The position numbers and the translations under genes are program-made. Of a stretch of DNA of 64,000 nt, positions 8,273 to 17,056 are shown piece after piece (within the stretch, counting starts at the first letter, position 1; the number at the start of each line of letters is the position of its first letter). This DNA is from Petrotoga mobilis SJ95 (GTDB lineage Bacteria; Thermotogota; Thermotogae; Petrotogales; Petrotogaceae). The notes below the pieces were generated by a model. The model ran no database searches. It saw nothing but the letters and a program-made list of their open reading frames with translations, and was not told the origin of the DNA. The stretch spans positions 968,501 through 1,032,500 of the forward strand of contig NC_010003.1 of assembly GCF_000018605.1 (NCBI RefSeq). Reading direction: 5' to 3'.

Positions 8273-9142
8273 ATGAGAAAGGTATTAGTATTTGTATTGT
8301 TAGTGTTGTTTGTTTCAACGTTTAGTTTTGGAGTAAAGATAGGTTTATCGGTTTCAACATTGAACAACCCATTTTTTGTTGACTTAGCAAACGGTGCTGA
8401 AGATAAAGCAAATGAATTAGGGGTAGAACTGTTGGTAGTTGATGCCCGAGACGATCCAGCAAAACAACTAAACGACATAGAAGATCTGATATTACAGAGA
8501 GTCGACATGATTTTAGTAAATCCCACGGACAGCGACGCTATTGTATCAGCTATTGAAGAAGCAAACGATGCTAAAATCCCAGTAATAACTGTTGATAGAA
8601 GTGCCAATGGTGGAAAAGTTTTGCTCCATATAGCTTCAGACAACGTTGCTGGAGGAATGATGGCAGGTAGTTTTATTGCTGAACAATTAGGAGGAGAAGG
8701 AAAGGTTATAGAATTGGTCGGAGTTCCTGGAACTTCTTCTGCAAGAGAAAGAGGTCAAGGTTTCAACGAAGAAATATCGAAATATCCTGGTATTGAAGTA
8801 GTAGCCAGACAAACAGCAAACTACAACAGGGCTGAAGGGCTAACCGTTATGGAAAACCTACTTCAGGCCTATCCTGATGTAGACGCCGTTTTTGCTCATA
8901 ACGATGAAATGGCTTTAGGTGCATTGGAAGCAATAAAGGCTGCTGGGAAATTACAAGATATAATCGTTGTTGGGTTTGATGCCACTCCCGATGCATTAGC
9001 TTCTGTTGAAAGTGGTGAACTTAGTGCAACAATAGCTCAACAACCTTACACAATGGGGGAACTGGCAGTTGAAAAAGCTTATGAATATTTGACCACAGAG
9101 ACAATTTACTTCCCCGTTCCACTTCAATTGGTAACAAAATAA
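8273..9142 (+). CDS. rbsB: Ribose-binding protein
   Basis: 289 residues with a signal peptide (basic start, hydrophobic residues 5-18, cleavage probably after SFG), then the Peripla_BP_4 fold: GLSVSTLNNPFFVDLANGAE, LVNPTDSDAIVSAIEEA, VTVDRSANGG, FAHNDEMALGALEAI, IVVGFDATPDAL. It captures ribose outside the inner membrane. The ribosome site AAAGGAGGT precedes the ATG. The gene lies after a 100-base gap containing the G-rich element and before a strong hairpin. That layout would allow higher expression of the binding protein than of its operon partners, a known need of ABC importers. Confidence 0.94.
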   Translation: MRKVLVFVLLVLFVSTFSFGVKIGLSVSTLNNPFFVDLANGAEDKANELGVELLVVDARDDPAKQLNDIEDLILQRVDMILVNPTDSDAIVSAIEEANDAKIPVITVDRSANGGKVLLHIASDNVAGGMMAGSFIAEQLGGEGKVIELVGVPGTSSARERGQGFNEEISKYPGIEVVARQTANYNRAEGLTVMENLLQAYPDVDAVFAHNDEMALGALEAIKAAGKLQDIIVVGFDATPDALASVESGELSATIAQQPYTMGELAVEKAYEYLTTETIYFPVPLQLVTK

Positions 9143-9146
9143 CTTA

Positions 9147-9169
9147 AAAAGGGGCTTTATGCCCCTTTT
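9147..9169 (+). terminator. Hairpin after rbsB (intra-operon terminator or 3' stabiliser)
   Basis: AAAAGGGGC and GCCCCTTTT form a perfect 9-bp stem around a 5-base loop. The stem ends in T residues, but no long separate T-tract follows. rbsK begins 30 bases later with its own strong ribosome site, so this is more likely a partial terminator or mRNA stabiliser that raises rbsB message over rbsK. Confidence 0.75.
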
Positions 9170-9199
9170 ACTGAAACTATCCAAAGGAGAGATAACCTC

Positions 9200-10117
9200 A
9201 TGATCGCTGTAATTGGTAGCAGTAACATGGATATTGTATTCAACGTTGAACATTTTACACTTCCTGGAGAAACCCAAAAAGCCCTTTCCTTGGACTTTTA
9301 TTTTGGGGGCAAAGGGGCAAATCAAGCAGTTGCAGCCGCTAAGTTATCTGAAAAGCCTGTTTACTTTTGTAGCTGCCTAGGTGATGACGAATATGGGAAT
9401 CAAATTTCTCAAAACTTTAAAAAGTATAAAATAGAAGGTTATTACGTGCAAAAGAATGAAAAAACAGGTAGGGCTTATATAGAGGTTGATAAAAATGGCG
9501 AAAATAGAATAATTATCTTCTCGGGTGCCAACGATAATGTGGACAAAGAGAAAATAGATAAGTTTTTTGATCAATATGGTGATGAAATAGATATTTGTTT
9601 ATTGCAGAATGAAATTCCCATGCAAAGCGTTGAGTACGCTATTTCTAAGTTAAAAGAAAAAAGGATAACTATTATTTACGATCCTGCCCCTGTTGGAAAT
9701 ACAAAGATAGAAAGTTTAAACGGTATAGATTTTTTAACTCCCAATATTAAAGAGTTTATGTTCCTTTGTGAAAAAGAAAAGATAGATTTCGACGAAAACA
9801 ACCTCGACAAATCAATGCTTGAATTTAAAAGAATTAGCAAGGTAAAAAATTTGATTGTAAAGATGGGAGATAAAGGCGTTATATACATTGATGAAGATGA
9901 AAACTTAGCGAAAATTGAACCTCTAAAAATAAAAGCTGTTGATAGTACCGGTGCAGGAGACATCTTTAATGGAGCATTTGCCGTAGCTTTTTCAGAAACA
10001 AAAGATTTAAAGAAAAGCCTTAACTTTGCCAATACCGCCGCCGCAATTTCTGTTGAAAGAAAAGGAGCTCAGTCTTCAATCCCTAAAAAGGAAGAAGTAT
10101 TAAAACGCTTTTTATGA
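9200..10117 (+). CDS. rbsK: Ribokinase
   Basis: 305 residues, PfkB family. N-terminal GSSNMDIVFNVEHF, the sugar-binding GGKGANQAVAA and the C-terminal anion hole/catalytic segment DSTGAGDIFNGAFAVA (catalytic Asp in GAGD) are all present. It phosphorylates D-ribose to ribose 5-phosphate in the cytoplasm, completing the pathway from RbsB through RbsD. AAAGGAGAG lies before the ATG. It is the last gene of the ribose operon, beyond the rbsB hairpin, and its stop meets the convergent MFS gene with a 6-base overlap and no visible terminator between them. Confidence 0.93.
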   Translation: MIAVIGSSNMDIVFNVEHFTLPGETQKALSLDFYFGGKGANQAVAAAKLSEKPVYFCSCLGDDEYGNQISQNFKKYKIEGYYVQKNEKTGRAYIEVDKNGENRIIIFSGANDNVDKEKIDKFFDQYGDEIDICLLQNEIPMQSVEYAISKLKEKRITIIYDPAPVGNTKIESLNGIDFLTPNIKEFMFLCEKEKIDFDENNLDKSMLEFKRISKVKNLIVKMGDKGVIYIDEDENLAKIEPLKIKAVDSTGAGDIFNGAFAVAFSETKDLKKSLNFANTAAAISVERKGAQSSIPKKEEVLKRFL

Positions 10118-11314
10118 ATTATTACTGTACAATTGATGCAAAACACCGTTTTTCCTCAAAGGAACGAATAATTTAAACATGAAAATTAGTGCGAGCGTAT
10201 AAAACACTGAACTAATTAAGAACAAGTAAGTATAACCACTTGGTAATACACTTACGATTCCAAATATAAATGCAGCCAAAGACCTTGTCAAAAAATTGGC
10301 GGCGTTTCTAAGGCTATATATCGATGTGACTCTATTCTTTGGTAGAGCACTCAAAACAGAGGATGTTTCCACAGGGTTGGTCATATTTGTGAAAGTAAAT
10401 CTTAGTGCATAAATAACAACAAAAACAAAAGGATTTCGGATGAAACCTAAACATATAATCAACGGAATAACTATACCATTTAAAATGAATGTATATTTAA
10501 AAGGACCAAATCTTTTACCAAGTACTGGTGAAAGGGCAGAGCCAGCAGCCGCCCCAAATTGTGCAATTGACAGAGATATACCTATCAAGGAAGGAGACAT
10601 GTTGAAGAGGTCTTTGTATATAATATTCCCAAAATTGACAAACAATCCCGCTCCAAAAGATATTGCTGCCGTTCTTAAAAGATAGTACTTTAAAATGTAT
10701 TTTTCTTCTTTGTTGTATTGGGAAAAGTCTAAAACTTTTTGAAGGGTGACTCTTTTATCTCTAACGCTTTCGGGTAATTTTCTTAATAATATGGGTGATA
10801 TGGCATAACATATCCCTGTTATGTAAAGAGTCAACCCTAAACCCAGATATTCTCCCATAAAACCACCTACGAAATTCCCTAAAACACCGCTAGCCATAAA
10901 AATAGCAAAATTGTATCCAAAAGCAGCTCCTCGAGTTGAACTATCGGTAACATCCATCAGATAAGAATCCAAAAGTAATCTCCTAGAGGTCATGAATCCA
11001 CCATTTAAAAATCCAAGGATTAATAAAATATTTTTATAGGGAAACGTACTTCTGATCAATAATAGAATGCCAAAACTTATTGAAGATATAATTATCATTT
11101 TTTTCTTTCCGATTCTATCCCCCAGGATCCCTATTAAGATCCCTAGGATGGCAGCACCCAACATCTCAAAAGAGGTCATTCGACCAATGAACTGATTTGT
11201 ATAACCTAAATCTCTTAAAAATAAATTAAAAACAACCCTATAAATTGCCCAAAAAGAGCTACTTATGGACGAAAAAATAAGCAGATTAATAACCTTTTGC
11301 GTCAGTTTACTCAC
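10112..11314 (-). CDS. Major facilitator superfamily transporter
   Basis: 400 residues with about twelve hydrophobic segments in two halves. The loop between segments 2 and 3 reads GDRIGKKKMIIISS, the MFS signature (GxxxDRxGrR type). It is an inner-membrane secondary transporter; substrate and direction cannot be read. It is transcribed opposite to rbsK, overlapping its end by 6 bases. The GTG start at 11314 lies within a GAGGTG sequence, so the exact start is uncertain. A perfect 11-bp inverted repeat sits directly upstream on the promoter, suggesting control by a dedicated repressor not encoded nearby. Confidence 0.85.
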   Translation of the reverse strand: MSKLTQKVINLLIFSSISSSFWAIYRVVFNLFLRDLGYTNQFIGRMTSFEMLGAAILGILIGILGDRIGKKKMIIISSISFGILLLIRSTFPYKNILLILGFLNGGFMTSRRLLLDSYLMDVTDSSTRGAAFGYNFAIFMASGVLGNFVGGFMGEYLGLGLTLYITGICYAISPILLRKLPESVRDKRVTLQKVLDFSQYNKEEKYILKYYLLRTAAISFGAGLFVNFGNIIYKDLFNMSPSLIGISLSIAQFGAAAGSALSPVLGKRFGPFKYTFILNGIVIPLIICLGFIRNPFVFVVIYALRFTFTNMTNPVETSSVLSALPKNRVTSIYSLRNAANFLTRSLAAFIFGIVSVLPSGYTYLFLISSVFYTLALIFMFKLFVPLRKNGVLHQLYSNNS

Positions 11315-11318
11315 CTCA

Positions 11319-11345
11319 ATATAGTTAGCTTATCTAACTATATTG
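11319..11345. promoter_or_regulatory. Perfect 11-bp palindrome at the MFS promoter
   Basis: AATATAGTTAG (11319-11329) and CTAACTATATT (11335-11345) are exact inverse complements around CTTAT. The repeat overlaps the likely -10 box TACAAT on the minus strand (11343-11348) and ends 5 bases before the GTG start. It could be a repressor operator or an mRNA hairpin in a short leader. The size fits MarR- or TetR-type sites. Confidence 0.7.
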
Positions 11346-11391
11346 TACCACCATTTTTTAGAATCTTTTTGGAATTTACATTAAATTTCTT

Positions 11392-12996
11392 TTAAAAGCA
11401 AGATATGTTACTATCCGCTCTTGGTTCGGTGCCCCCTATCAGTACACCATCGTCCGTTCTATATATGAATTGTCCCCTTCCAAAATTAGAGGAATTTAAT
11501 GAAACCTCTATTTGATGACCTTTATCTACTAAAGACTCTAGAATATACGTCGGAAATTCTTTTTCTACCATAATTTCCTTTCCCTTTACCCATTGCCATC
11601 TTGGAGCATCTAAAGCTGCCTGAGGATTCAAATGAAAATCAATAAAATTATTAAGAAATTGTAGATGACCTTGTGGTTGCATGTACCCTCCCATAACTCC
11701 AAAAGGCCCTATCGCTTTGTTCTCTTTGGTTATAAATCCAGGTATAATGGTATGGTATGGCCTTTTTAGTGGTTTTAAACAGTTGTGATCTTCTTCATTC
11801 AAAGAAAAACTTGTTCCTCGGTTTTGAAGGCTTATACCAGTATTTGGAACTACTATTCCAGAACCAAATCCCATATAGTTACTTTGAATGAAAGAAACCA
11901 TATTTCCGTCTTTATCCGCGGTTGCAAAGTAAACCGTTCCTCCGGAATATGGATCTCCAGCCTCTGGTAATAGTGCATATTCACCTATAAGATTTCTTCG
12001 CTTTTTTGCATATTCTTCTGATAAAAGCGATTCTACTGATACTTTCATCTCTTCTATATCAGTAATATATTTCAATCCATCGCTAAAAGCTAACTTTAAG
12101 GCTTCTATTTGCTTGTGGTAACTTTCTGGATCTTCTTTACATCTCATTTCAAAGCCTTTTAGTATGTTCAAAGCCATCAAAACAATTATACCTTGTCCAT
12201 TTGGTGGTAATTCCCATACGTCAAATCCTCTGTAATTTACACTAAGTGGTTCTACCCATATAGGTTCAAAACTTTCTAAATCTTCTTGGCAAAAGTAGCC
12301 TCCCGTCTTTTTTGAAAATGTAACCATCCTTTGTGCCAACTCTCCAGAATAAAAACTTTTTGCCTTTGTCTCAGCAATTAATTTTAGAGTCTTTGCGTGA
12401 TAAGTTGATTCCCAAATTTCTCCAACATCAGGTGCCTTCCCATTCGGGGCAAATACTTCAAACCATGTTTTAAAAATTTCTCCCTTCAACTCTTTTTTAT
12501 ACCTTTTAAAAGCACTCTGCCATGATTTTGCTGTCACAGGCGAAACGGGGAAACCTTCACTTGCATATTTTATGGATGGTTCTAATAAATCTTCAAAAGG
12601 AAGGACACCAAATCTATCAGACAAAGTTGCCCAAGCAGCCGGAGCACCTGGAACAGTTACTGATTCCCAACCAAACTGAGGTATTTTTTCAAACCCTTTT
12701 TCTTTCATTAGTTCCAAGGTGAGATTTTTTGGAGCGTATCCGCTGGAATTCAATCCATATAGTTTACCGTCTTTGTAAAGTATAGCGAAGGCATCGCTAC
12801 CTATACCGTTGGAAGTAGGTTCCAAGACGGTCAAGCCTGCTGCCACTGCAACAGCCGCATCGAAGGCATTACCACCTTTTTTTAAAATATCTATACCTAT
12901 CTCAGAAGCTAATGGGTTTGTTGTTGTTACCATTCCGTTTTTCGCATAAATGGGGATCCTTCTTGATGGATAAGCAAATTTTAATGGATCAAACAT
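11392..12996 (-). CDS. ggt: Gamma-glutamyltransferase / glutathione-type hydrolase
   Basis: 534 residues, Ntn-hydrolase GGT family, in which the precursor cleaves itself before a Thr that becomes the catalytic N-terminus. Here SGGTVYFATADKDGNMVSF places that Thr at residue 354. Upstream GGNAFDAAVAVAAGL and the late GGYMQPQGHLQ are family motifs. No signal peptide is seen, so it is probably cytoplasmic, unlike the periplasmic E. coli enzyme. It hydrolyses or transfers gamma-glutamyl groups from peptides. It stands alone, divergent from the next gene, with its own extended -10 promoter. Substrate not determinable. Confidence 0.92.
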   Translation of the reverse strand: MFDPLKFAYPSRRIPIYAKNGMVTTTNPLASEIGIDILKKGGNAFDAAVAVAAGLTVLEPTSNGIGSDAFAILYKDGKLYGLNSSGYAPKNLTLELMKEKGFEKIPQFGWESVTVPGAPAAWATLSDRFGVLPFEDLLEPSIKYASEGFPVSPVTAKSWQSAFKRYKKELKGEIFKTWFEVFAPNGKAPDVGEIWESTYHAKTLKLIAETKAKSFYSGELAQRMVTFSKKTGGYFCQEDLESFEPIWVEPLSVNYRGFDVWELPPNGQGIIVLMALNILKGFEMRCKEDPESYHKQIEALKLAFSDGLKYITDIEEMKVSVESLLSEEYAKKRRNLIGEYALLPEAGDPYSGGTVYFATADKDGNMVSFIQSNYMGFGSGIVVPNTGISLQNRGTSFSLNEEDHNCLKPLKRPYHTIIPGFITKENKAIGPFGVMGGYMQPQGHLQFLNNFIDFHLNPQAALDAPRWQWVKGKEIMVEKEFPTYILESLVDKGHQIEVSLNSSNFGRGQFIYRTDDGVLIGGTEPRADSNISCF

Positions 12997-13041
12997 CTGA
13001 ACTACCCCTTTCTTTTAATCTAATTTTAAGGAACGTAGTCT

Positions 13042-13050
13042 ATTATACCA
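13042..13050 (-). promoter_or_regulatory. Extended -10 promoter of ggt
   Basis: On the minus strand, TGGTATAAT (TG-G-TATAAT) is a consensus extended -10 box about 46 bases before the ggt ATG. No good -35 box is visible. Confidence 0.65.
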
Positions 13051-13132
13051 TTGAAAGCAAACAAATTAAAGGGGCGTAGATACAGATTTTTTATGACGAT
13101 ATAACGGGTTAATTTCAGGAGGTGAAGTAATT

Positions 13133-13666
13133 ATGATAAAAGCTACGAAATTCACTAGCATTCTATTAATTTTTCTATTGTTTATATTTTCGTCTTTCGC
13201 AAGTAATACGTCTTACAATCGATTCACAGATTTGGATAATTTATCTTTAGTTTCTTCTATTCACGGTAATCTCAATTTAATGGAATTGATTGGCGAGTCA
13301 GAAATGGATCAAAATGAGAAATCAACGATTACTGTAGGGGTCTATCATTTAGCTTCTACTGATGATTACACAATGAAAATTAAAGAGTTAACTGATCTCA
13401 ACTATCACCAAGACTATAATTCAGCTTTTAATGCAATGGCAAGTACATCACACAACCGATCTAAAAGTCATTCTGACAAATTTATCAAATCAGATCCAAA
13501 CGTCAAAAACAAAAATTATAAAAACGATTACTCTTATAAAAACGATTTAACAAACAAGTTTGTTCAAAAAAACAGTAGGTTAGATTACATAGTTTCTCTT
13601 AATCTTTTAAAACAAAGTACACCGGATTTCATCGAAATTCAACAAAATGTATTTATTTTTTCTTAG
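13133..13666 (+). CDS. Secreted protein of unknown function
   Basis: 177 residues; not recognised. The first 23 residues (KFTSILLIFLLFIFSSFA) form a clear signal peptide or membrane anchor. The mature part is polar, Asn/Lys/Ser/Asp-rich with low complexity around residues 100-140 (YKNDYSYKNDL) and no cysteine. AGGAGGTGAAG lies before the ATG, so translation looks real. The C-terminus is hydrophobic (NVFIFS). It is likely periplasmic or envelope-associated and lies next to the beta-barrel gene. It is probably restricted to close relatives. Confidence 0.7.
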   Translation: MIKATKFTSILLIFLLFIFSSFASNTSYNRFTDLDNLSLVSSIHGNLNLMELIGESEMDQNEKSTITVGVYHLASTDDYTMKIKELTDLNYHQDYNSAFNAMASTSHNRSKSHSDKFIKSDPNVKNKNYKNDYSYKNDLTNKFVQKNSRLDYIVSLNLLKQSTPDFIEIQQNVFIFS

Positions 13667-13682
13667 AGATATAAAATAAATG

Positions 13683-13691
13683 TGATACAAT
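13683..13691 (+). promoter_or_regulatory. Extended -10 promoter before the beta-barrel gene
   Basis: TGATACAAT matches TGn-TACAAT. A start near 13698 would place a small hairpin and T-tract (13695-13719) right at the 5' end of the transcript, so either attenuation or a terminator of the upstream gene shares this region. Confidence 0.5.
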
Positions 13692-13694
13692 AAG

Positions 13695-13719
13695 CACTAA
13701 AGATTAGTGGGGTTTTTTT
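13695..13719 (+). terminator. Short hairpin with seven-T tract
   Basis: CACTAA and TTAGTG pair around AGA, followed by GGG and seven T residues (13713-13719). It looks like a weak rho-independent terminator for the secreted-protein gene ending at 13666, or a leader attenuator of the next gene. Confidence 0.55.
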
Positions 13720-13759
13720 ATCATAGTTTCTATAAAATCTCAGAGAGGAGGGAAAAAAG

Positions 13760-14344
13760 ATGAAAAAGGTTTTTGCAACGTTGTTGGTAGGTATGTTGGC
13801 TGTTTTTAGCTTCGCTGCATTTGAAGTCACAGGTGGTTATGTGAATGCATCGTTAGCGGCTAGTGACACAGATGTTGCAACATCTGTAATGATGCATGGT
13901 GTTAGTGTTGGCGCAAACTATCTGTACGATGAATTAGGTGTAGAAGGTGGAGCGTTGTTAGTCGGCGGTTCTTTTGATTATTATTTTCCAGCAGAGTTTC
14001 TTGATGAGACTCCTGATGCTACCGAGTTGTCTCAAATGAGTTTAGGTGTCAACGCTGGTTACAGACAAAGTTTAAACACTTTCTTCCCAGACTTACCATT
14101 TGGAATGTATGTACAAGGCTTGTTTAACTATTCATTGGGATTAGGAGATGCTAAGGTTGTAGCAAGCAGTTTAGGTTTCGGTGGTGGAGCTGGAGCAAAC
14201 TTCGTAGTTCAAAACCTCAATATGAATGTAGGTGCAGATGTCTTATTTGAAAAACCAACAGTAGCTGAGGATTATGACGAAGTTTATAAGAGTGAGTTCC
14301 AGTTGAGACCAAAATTCAAAATTTACGCAGGCGTACAATTCTAA
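13760..14344 (+). CDS. Small outer-membrane beta-barrel-like (toga) protein
   Basis: 194 residues with a signal peptide (KKVFATLLVGMLAVFSFA), then alternating polar/hydrophobic, Gly- and aromatic-rich strands with no charged cluster. It ends in KFKIYAGVQF, a terminal Phe typical of outer-membrane barrels recognised by the BAM machinery. About eight to ten short strands can be imagined in 175 mature residues, the size of a small OmpW/OmpX-like barrel. A strong ribosome site (AGAGGAGGG) and a strong terminator fit a highly expressed monocistronic gene. In Thermotogota this would be a toga component. No family is recognised with certainty. Confidence 0.7.
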   Translation: MKKVFATLLVGMLAVFSFAAFEVTGGYVNASLAASDTDVATSVMMHGVSVGANYLYDELGVEGGALLVGGSFDYYFPAEFLDETPDATELSQMSLGVNAGYRQSLNTFFPDLPFGMYVQGLFNYSLGLGDAKVVASSLGFGGGAGANFVVQNLNMNVGADVLFEKPTVAEDYDEVYKSEFQLRPKFKIYAGVQF

Positions 14345-14368
14345 TTTAAAAGTAAACAAAATAACTTA

Positions 14369-14393
14369 AAAACCTCCGCAACGGAGGTTTTTT
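14369..14393 (+). terminator. Rho-independent terminator after the beta-barrel gene
   Basis: AAAACCTCCG and CGGAGGTTTT form a 10-bp stem with loop CAA, running into six T residues. Canonical. Confidence 0.92.
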
Positions 14394-14699
14394 ATGTGTG
14401 CCCAGTATATGGAATAGTAAGATTATTTCACACTAGTGCACTTTTACAATCCTAGTATGTGTATTTATAAATTTTAATAAAAACGCCGTGAAATAAAATG
14501 CAAAAAATACAATAAAGTATTCCTTTCTCTATGATAATATATTATAATAATAATAAAATCTTTACTGAAAAGACATTTGATATATTGAACGTAAGCAATG
14601 TATCAGAATAAAACAATTTTTAATATTTGTTTAATATTTAATCGTTAAGATAATGCTATAATGGACCTTGAAAAACACAACTGGGGGTTTGACTCGAAA
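14394..14699. other. AT-rich gap before the polysaccharide locus
   Basis: No gene is seen. Contents: a 9-bp inverted repeat (TTATTTCAC 14423-14431 and GTGAAATAA 14488-14496) enclosing a smaller imperfect CACACTAG/CTAGTATGTG repeat, an A/T-only stretch around 14530-14555, and TATAAT at 14657-14662. The last overlaps the first possible ATG (14661) and so argues for translation starting at 14700. Confidence 0.6.
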
Positions 14700-15980
14700 A
14701 TGCAAAAAGCAGCGATCCACTTATTAGATATATCGCTCATATTCATTATGAACACCTTCCTATTGAACCTACCAATAACAATCTCATCAATCACATCTCT
14801 AATAATATACCTCGGGATATACTCCTTCAGAACATACGACACCGAAACGATGAAAAGTTACACAGAATCTCTAATAAAAACCACCGTTGGAACTCTTGTG
14901 AGTTTCATCGTTATACTAATTATCTACTTCTTTCTCGGTAAGTACTTCAACAGATACTTTTTCCTTTCTAACTTATTGTACACAATAACCCTCTTGCCAA
15001 TAATACACAAAATAGAATACAATATCTACAAAAAATATATGCCTGTAAAAAACTACCTCGTAATAGGCAGAAAAGAAGAAATAGGCAACATAATGGAAGA
15101 AATCTCAGAAAAATCGCTCAACAAAATAAAGTTCACACAATACATAAACCCAAATCCAGTAACACTCGATGAAATAATAAAACAAAACACACAAAAAACA
15201 TTAACCCAAACGCTACATGGCATAGTAATAACAGACCCAGAATTAGAAGAAAGGGTAAAACCACAGATACAAAACTACAAAGCAGAAGGTTTAGAGATTC
15301 AATACTTACCGAACATGGTAGAAAAATACCTAAAACGCATACCAATAGAAGTTGCTCAAAGTTTCAAAGAATATTACGAGATAGTGTTTCAAAACGTTCA
15401 ACCATCTCCATCACAAAAGATAATTGACAAGTTCTTTGGAACATTACTTTTAATACTATTCTCTCCATTTATGTTAATAATAAGCTTGGCTATACTGATT
15501 GAAGATGGCAAACCCATTATTTACAAACAAAAAAGAATGGGAAAAGACGAACAAATATTCATTATCAACAAATTTAGATCCTTGAAAGAGGCGGAAATAG
15601 ACCCAAATGACCCAAACAAAGATATAGAAAAACGTGTTTTAAAAAGTGGAAAAATAATAAGAAAGTTAAGACTTGACGAACTGCCTCAATTTTTGAATAT
15701 AATAAAAGGGAATATGTCTATTGTAGGTCCCAGGCCAGAAATGCTGGAGTTTCATAACATGATGTCAAACCGAATTCCTTTCTACAATTACAGACTCAAA
15801 CTAAACCCAGGAATAACCGGTTGGGCTCAGATACACTACAAGCATACATCAACCCTTGAAGAATACATAAAAAAAACAGAATATGATCTGTATTACATAA
15901 AAAATCAAAATATTCTTCTGGACATTAAAATAATGTTTAAAACTCTTGAAACAATAGTAGGAATGAGGGGGACAAGGTGA
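14700..15980 (+). CDS. Initiating polyprenyl-phosphate sugar-1-phosphate transferase
   Basis: About 426 residues. Four or five N-terminal membrane segments, a CoA-binding-like middle domain (YLVIGRKEE), a further membrane segment (LLILFSPFMLIISLAIL) and the C-terminal PF02397 catalytic domain with KQKRMGKDEQIFIINKFRS, LRKLRLDELPQFLNIIKGNM and SIVGPRPE. The family transfers a sugar phosphate from a nucleotide sugar to undecaprenyl phosphate and so begins polysaccharide repeat-unit assembly. I chose ATG 14700 because TATAAT overlaps ATG 14661; GGGGG lies 12 bases before 14700. The gene is rich in A and C at third positions, unlike the flippase gene further on. Confidence 0.88.
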   Translation: MQKAAIHLLDISLIFIMNTFLLNLPITISSITSLIIYLGIYSFRTYDTETMKSYTESLIKTTVGTLVSFIVILIIYFFLGKYFNRYFFLSNLLYTITLLPIIHKIEYNIYKKYMPVKNYLVIGRKEEIGNIMEEISEKSLNKIKFTQYINPNPVTLDEIIKQNTQKTLTQTLHGIVITDPELEERVKPQIQNYKAEGLEIQYLPNMVEKYLKRIPIEVAQSFKEYYEIVFQNVQPSPSQKIIDKFFGTLLLILFSPFMLIISLAILIEDGKPIIYKQKRMGKDEQIFIINKFRSLKEAEIDPNDPNKDIEKRVLKSGKIIRKLRLDELPQFLNIIKGNMSIVGPRPEMLEFHNMMSNRIPFYNYRLKLNPGITGWAQIHYKHTSTLEEYIKKTEYDLYYIKNQNILLDIKIMFKTLETIVGMRGTR

Positions 15981-17036
15981 TTGATCATTAAAGTATTTAT
16001 ATTTACTCTTCTAATCATGCCTATAGCTTTATCAGGGGTTAGCATTTTACATATCTTATTTAGGAAAAATGAACAAATTATTGTACATACAAAAGAAAAT
16101 GAATTAAAATTTGTGAGTGTTTTAGTACCTGCTTTTAATGAGGAAAGTAATATTGCTAACAAAATAAATAATATATTATCTTTAGATTATCCAAAAAATA
16201 AATTAGAAATAATTATAGGATCAGATGGTTCAACTGATAATACTGTTGCAATCTGCCAGAGATTCGCAAGTAAATTTGATAACGTAATCTATATTGAAGA
16301 AAAAAGAGGTGGAAAGGCGAATATAATCAATAAATTAGTAACTAGAGCTAAAGGAGAATATGTCCTTATTACAGATGCAGACACATTAATAATGAATAAA
16401 GATGCATTAAAAATTGCCCAGTCTTTAAATAAAGATTTTGTTAGCGCTAAACTATCTTACCCAAAAAATACTTATTGGAATCTAGATTATGCCATTAGGT
16501 CTTTTGAAAGCAAGTTTAATAGACTTTTAACTTCAAATGGTGCATTCATGTTTTTAAAAAAAGAATTTTTTGAACCACTTCCCAAATACATTATAGCTGA
16601 TGACCTTTTTATTCCTTTAACAGTACTTATAAAAAAAGGAAAATCTGTTCTTTCTGAGCAAATATATTGTTCTACAGAAGACGAAACGCTCACTTTTCCA
16701 AAATATTTTAACAAAAGAGCCCGTGTAATAAAAGGAGGTTTACAAACATCTTTTTTGTTGTTTAGAAAACTCTTAATAAATGATTTTTTGTCGACGATTT
16801 TTTTGTTATCTCATAAAATTTTAAGATGGTTTTTTTTGCTTCTCTTATTCCTTAATATATTCATTTTTTTTGGTCTGAAATATTTTTTGCTTTCAGTACT
16901 ATTTATTTTTTTGCTTCTGATAATCAAAAAAACAAGGTATTTCCTAATCGATATGATAATTCCATTTTTTTTAATTATAGATATAGCGAAATTAAAGAAC
17001 AGAGATCACTCTGGATGGAATACAGAAAGACATTAA
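15981..17036 (+). CDS. Membrane glycosyltransferase family 2
   Basis: 351 residues. One N-terminal membrane segment, then the GT-A fold with VLVPAFNEESNIANKINNIL, GSDGSTDNT, ITDADTL (DxD-type metal site) and ADDLFIPL, then KRARVIKGG and three or four C-terminal membrane segments, like BcsA/NodC/PgaC-type processive or polyprenyl-linked transferases. It adds a sugar during polymer assembly at the inner membrane. The TTG start follows the previous stop directly, with AAGGTGA upstream. Donor and acceptor unknown. Confidence 0.85.
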   Translation: MIIKVFIFTLLIMPIALSGVSILHILFRKNEQIIVHTKENELKFVSVLVPAFNEESNIANKINNILSLDYPKNKLEIIIGSDGSTDNTVAICQRFASKFDNVIYIEEKRGGKANIINKLVTRAKGEYVLITDADTLIMNKDALKIAQSLNKDFVSAKLSYPKNTYWNLDYAIRSFESKFNRLLTSNGAFMFLKKEFFEPLPKYIIADDLFIPLTVLIKKGKSVLSEQIYCSTEDETLTFPKYFNKRARVIKGGLQTSFLLFRKLLINDFLSTIFLLSHKILRWFFLLLLFLNIFIFFGLKYFLLSVLFIFLLLIIKKTRYFLIDMIIPFFLIIDIAKLKNRDHSGWNTERH

Positions 17037-17056
17037 ATATAGATAGGGGAGAAAAA

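Noticed and set aside
14661-14699. Upstream ATG for the initiating sugar transferase
   Set aside because: The ATG overlaps TATAAT at 14657-14662 and has no ribosome site; leaderless translation cannot be excluded but is less likely.
15133-15345. Cys/Leu-rich minus-strand frame inside the sugar transferase gene
   Set aside because: Arises from the A/C-rich codon use of the real gene on the plus strand.
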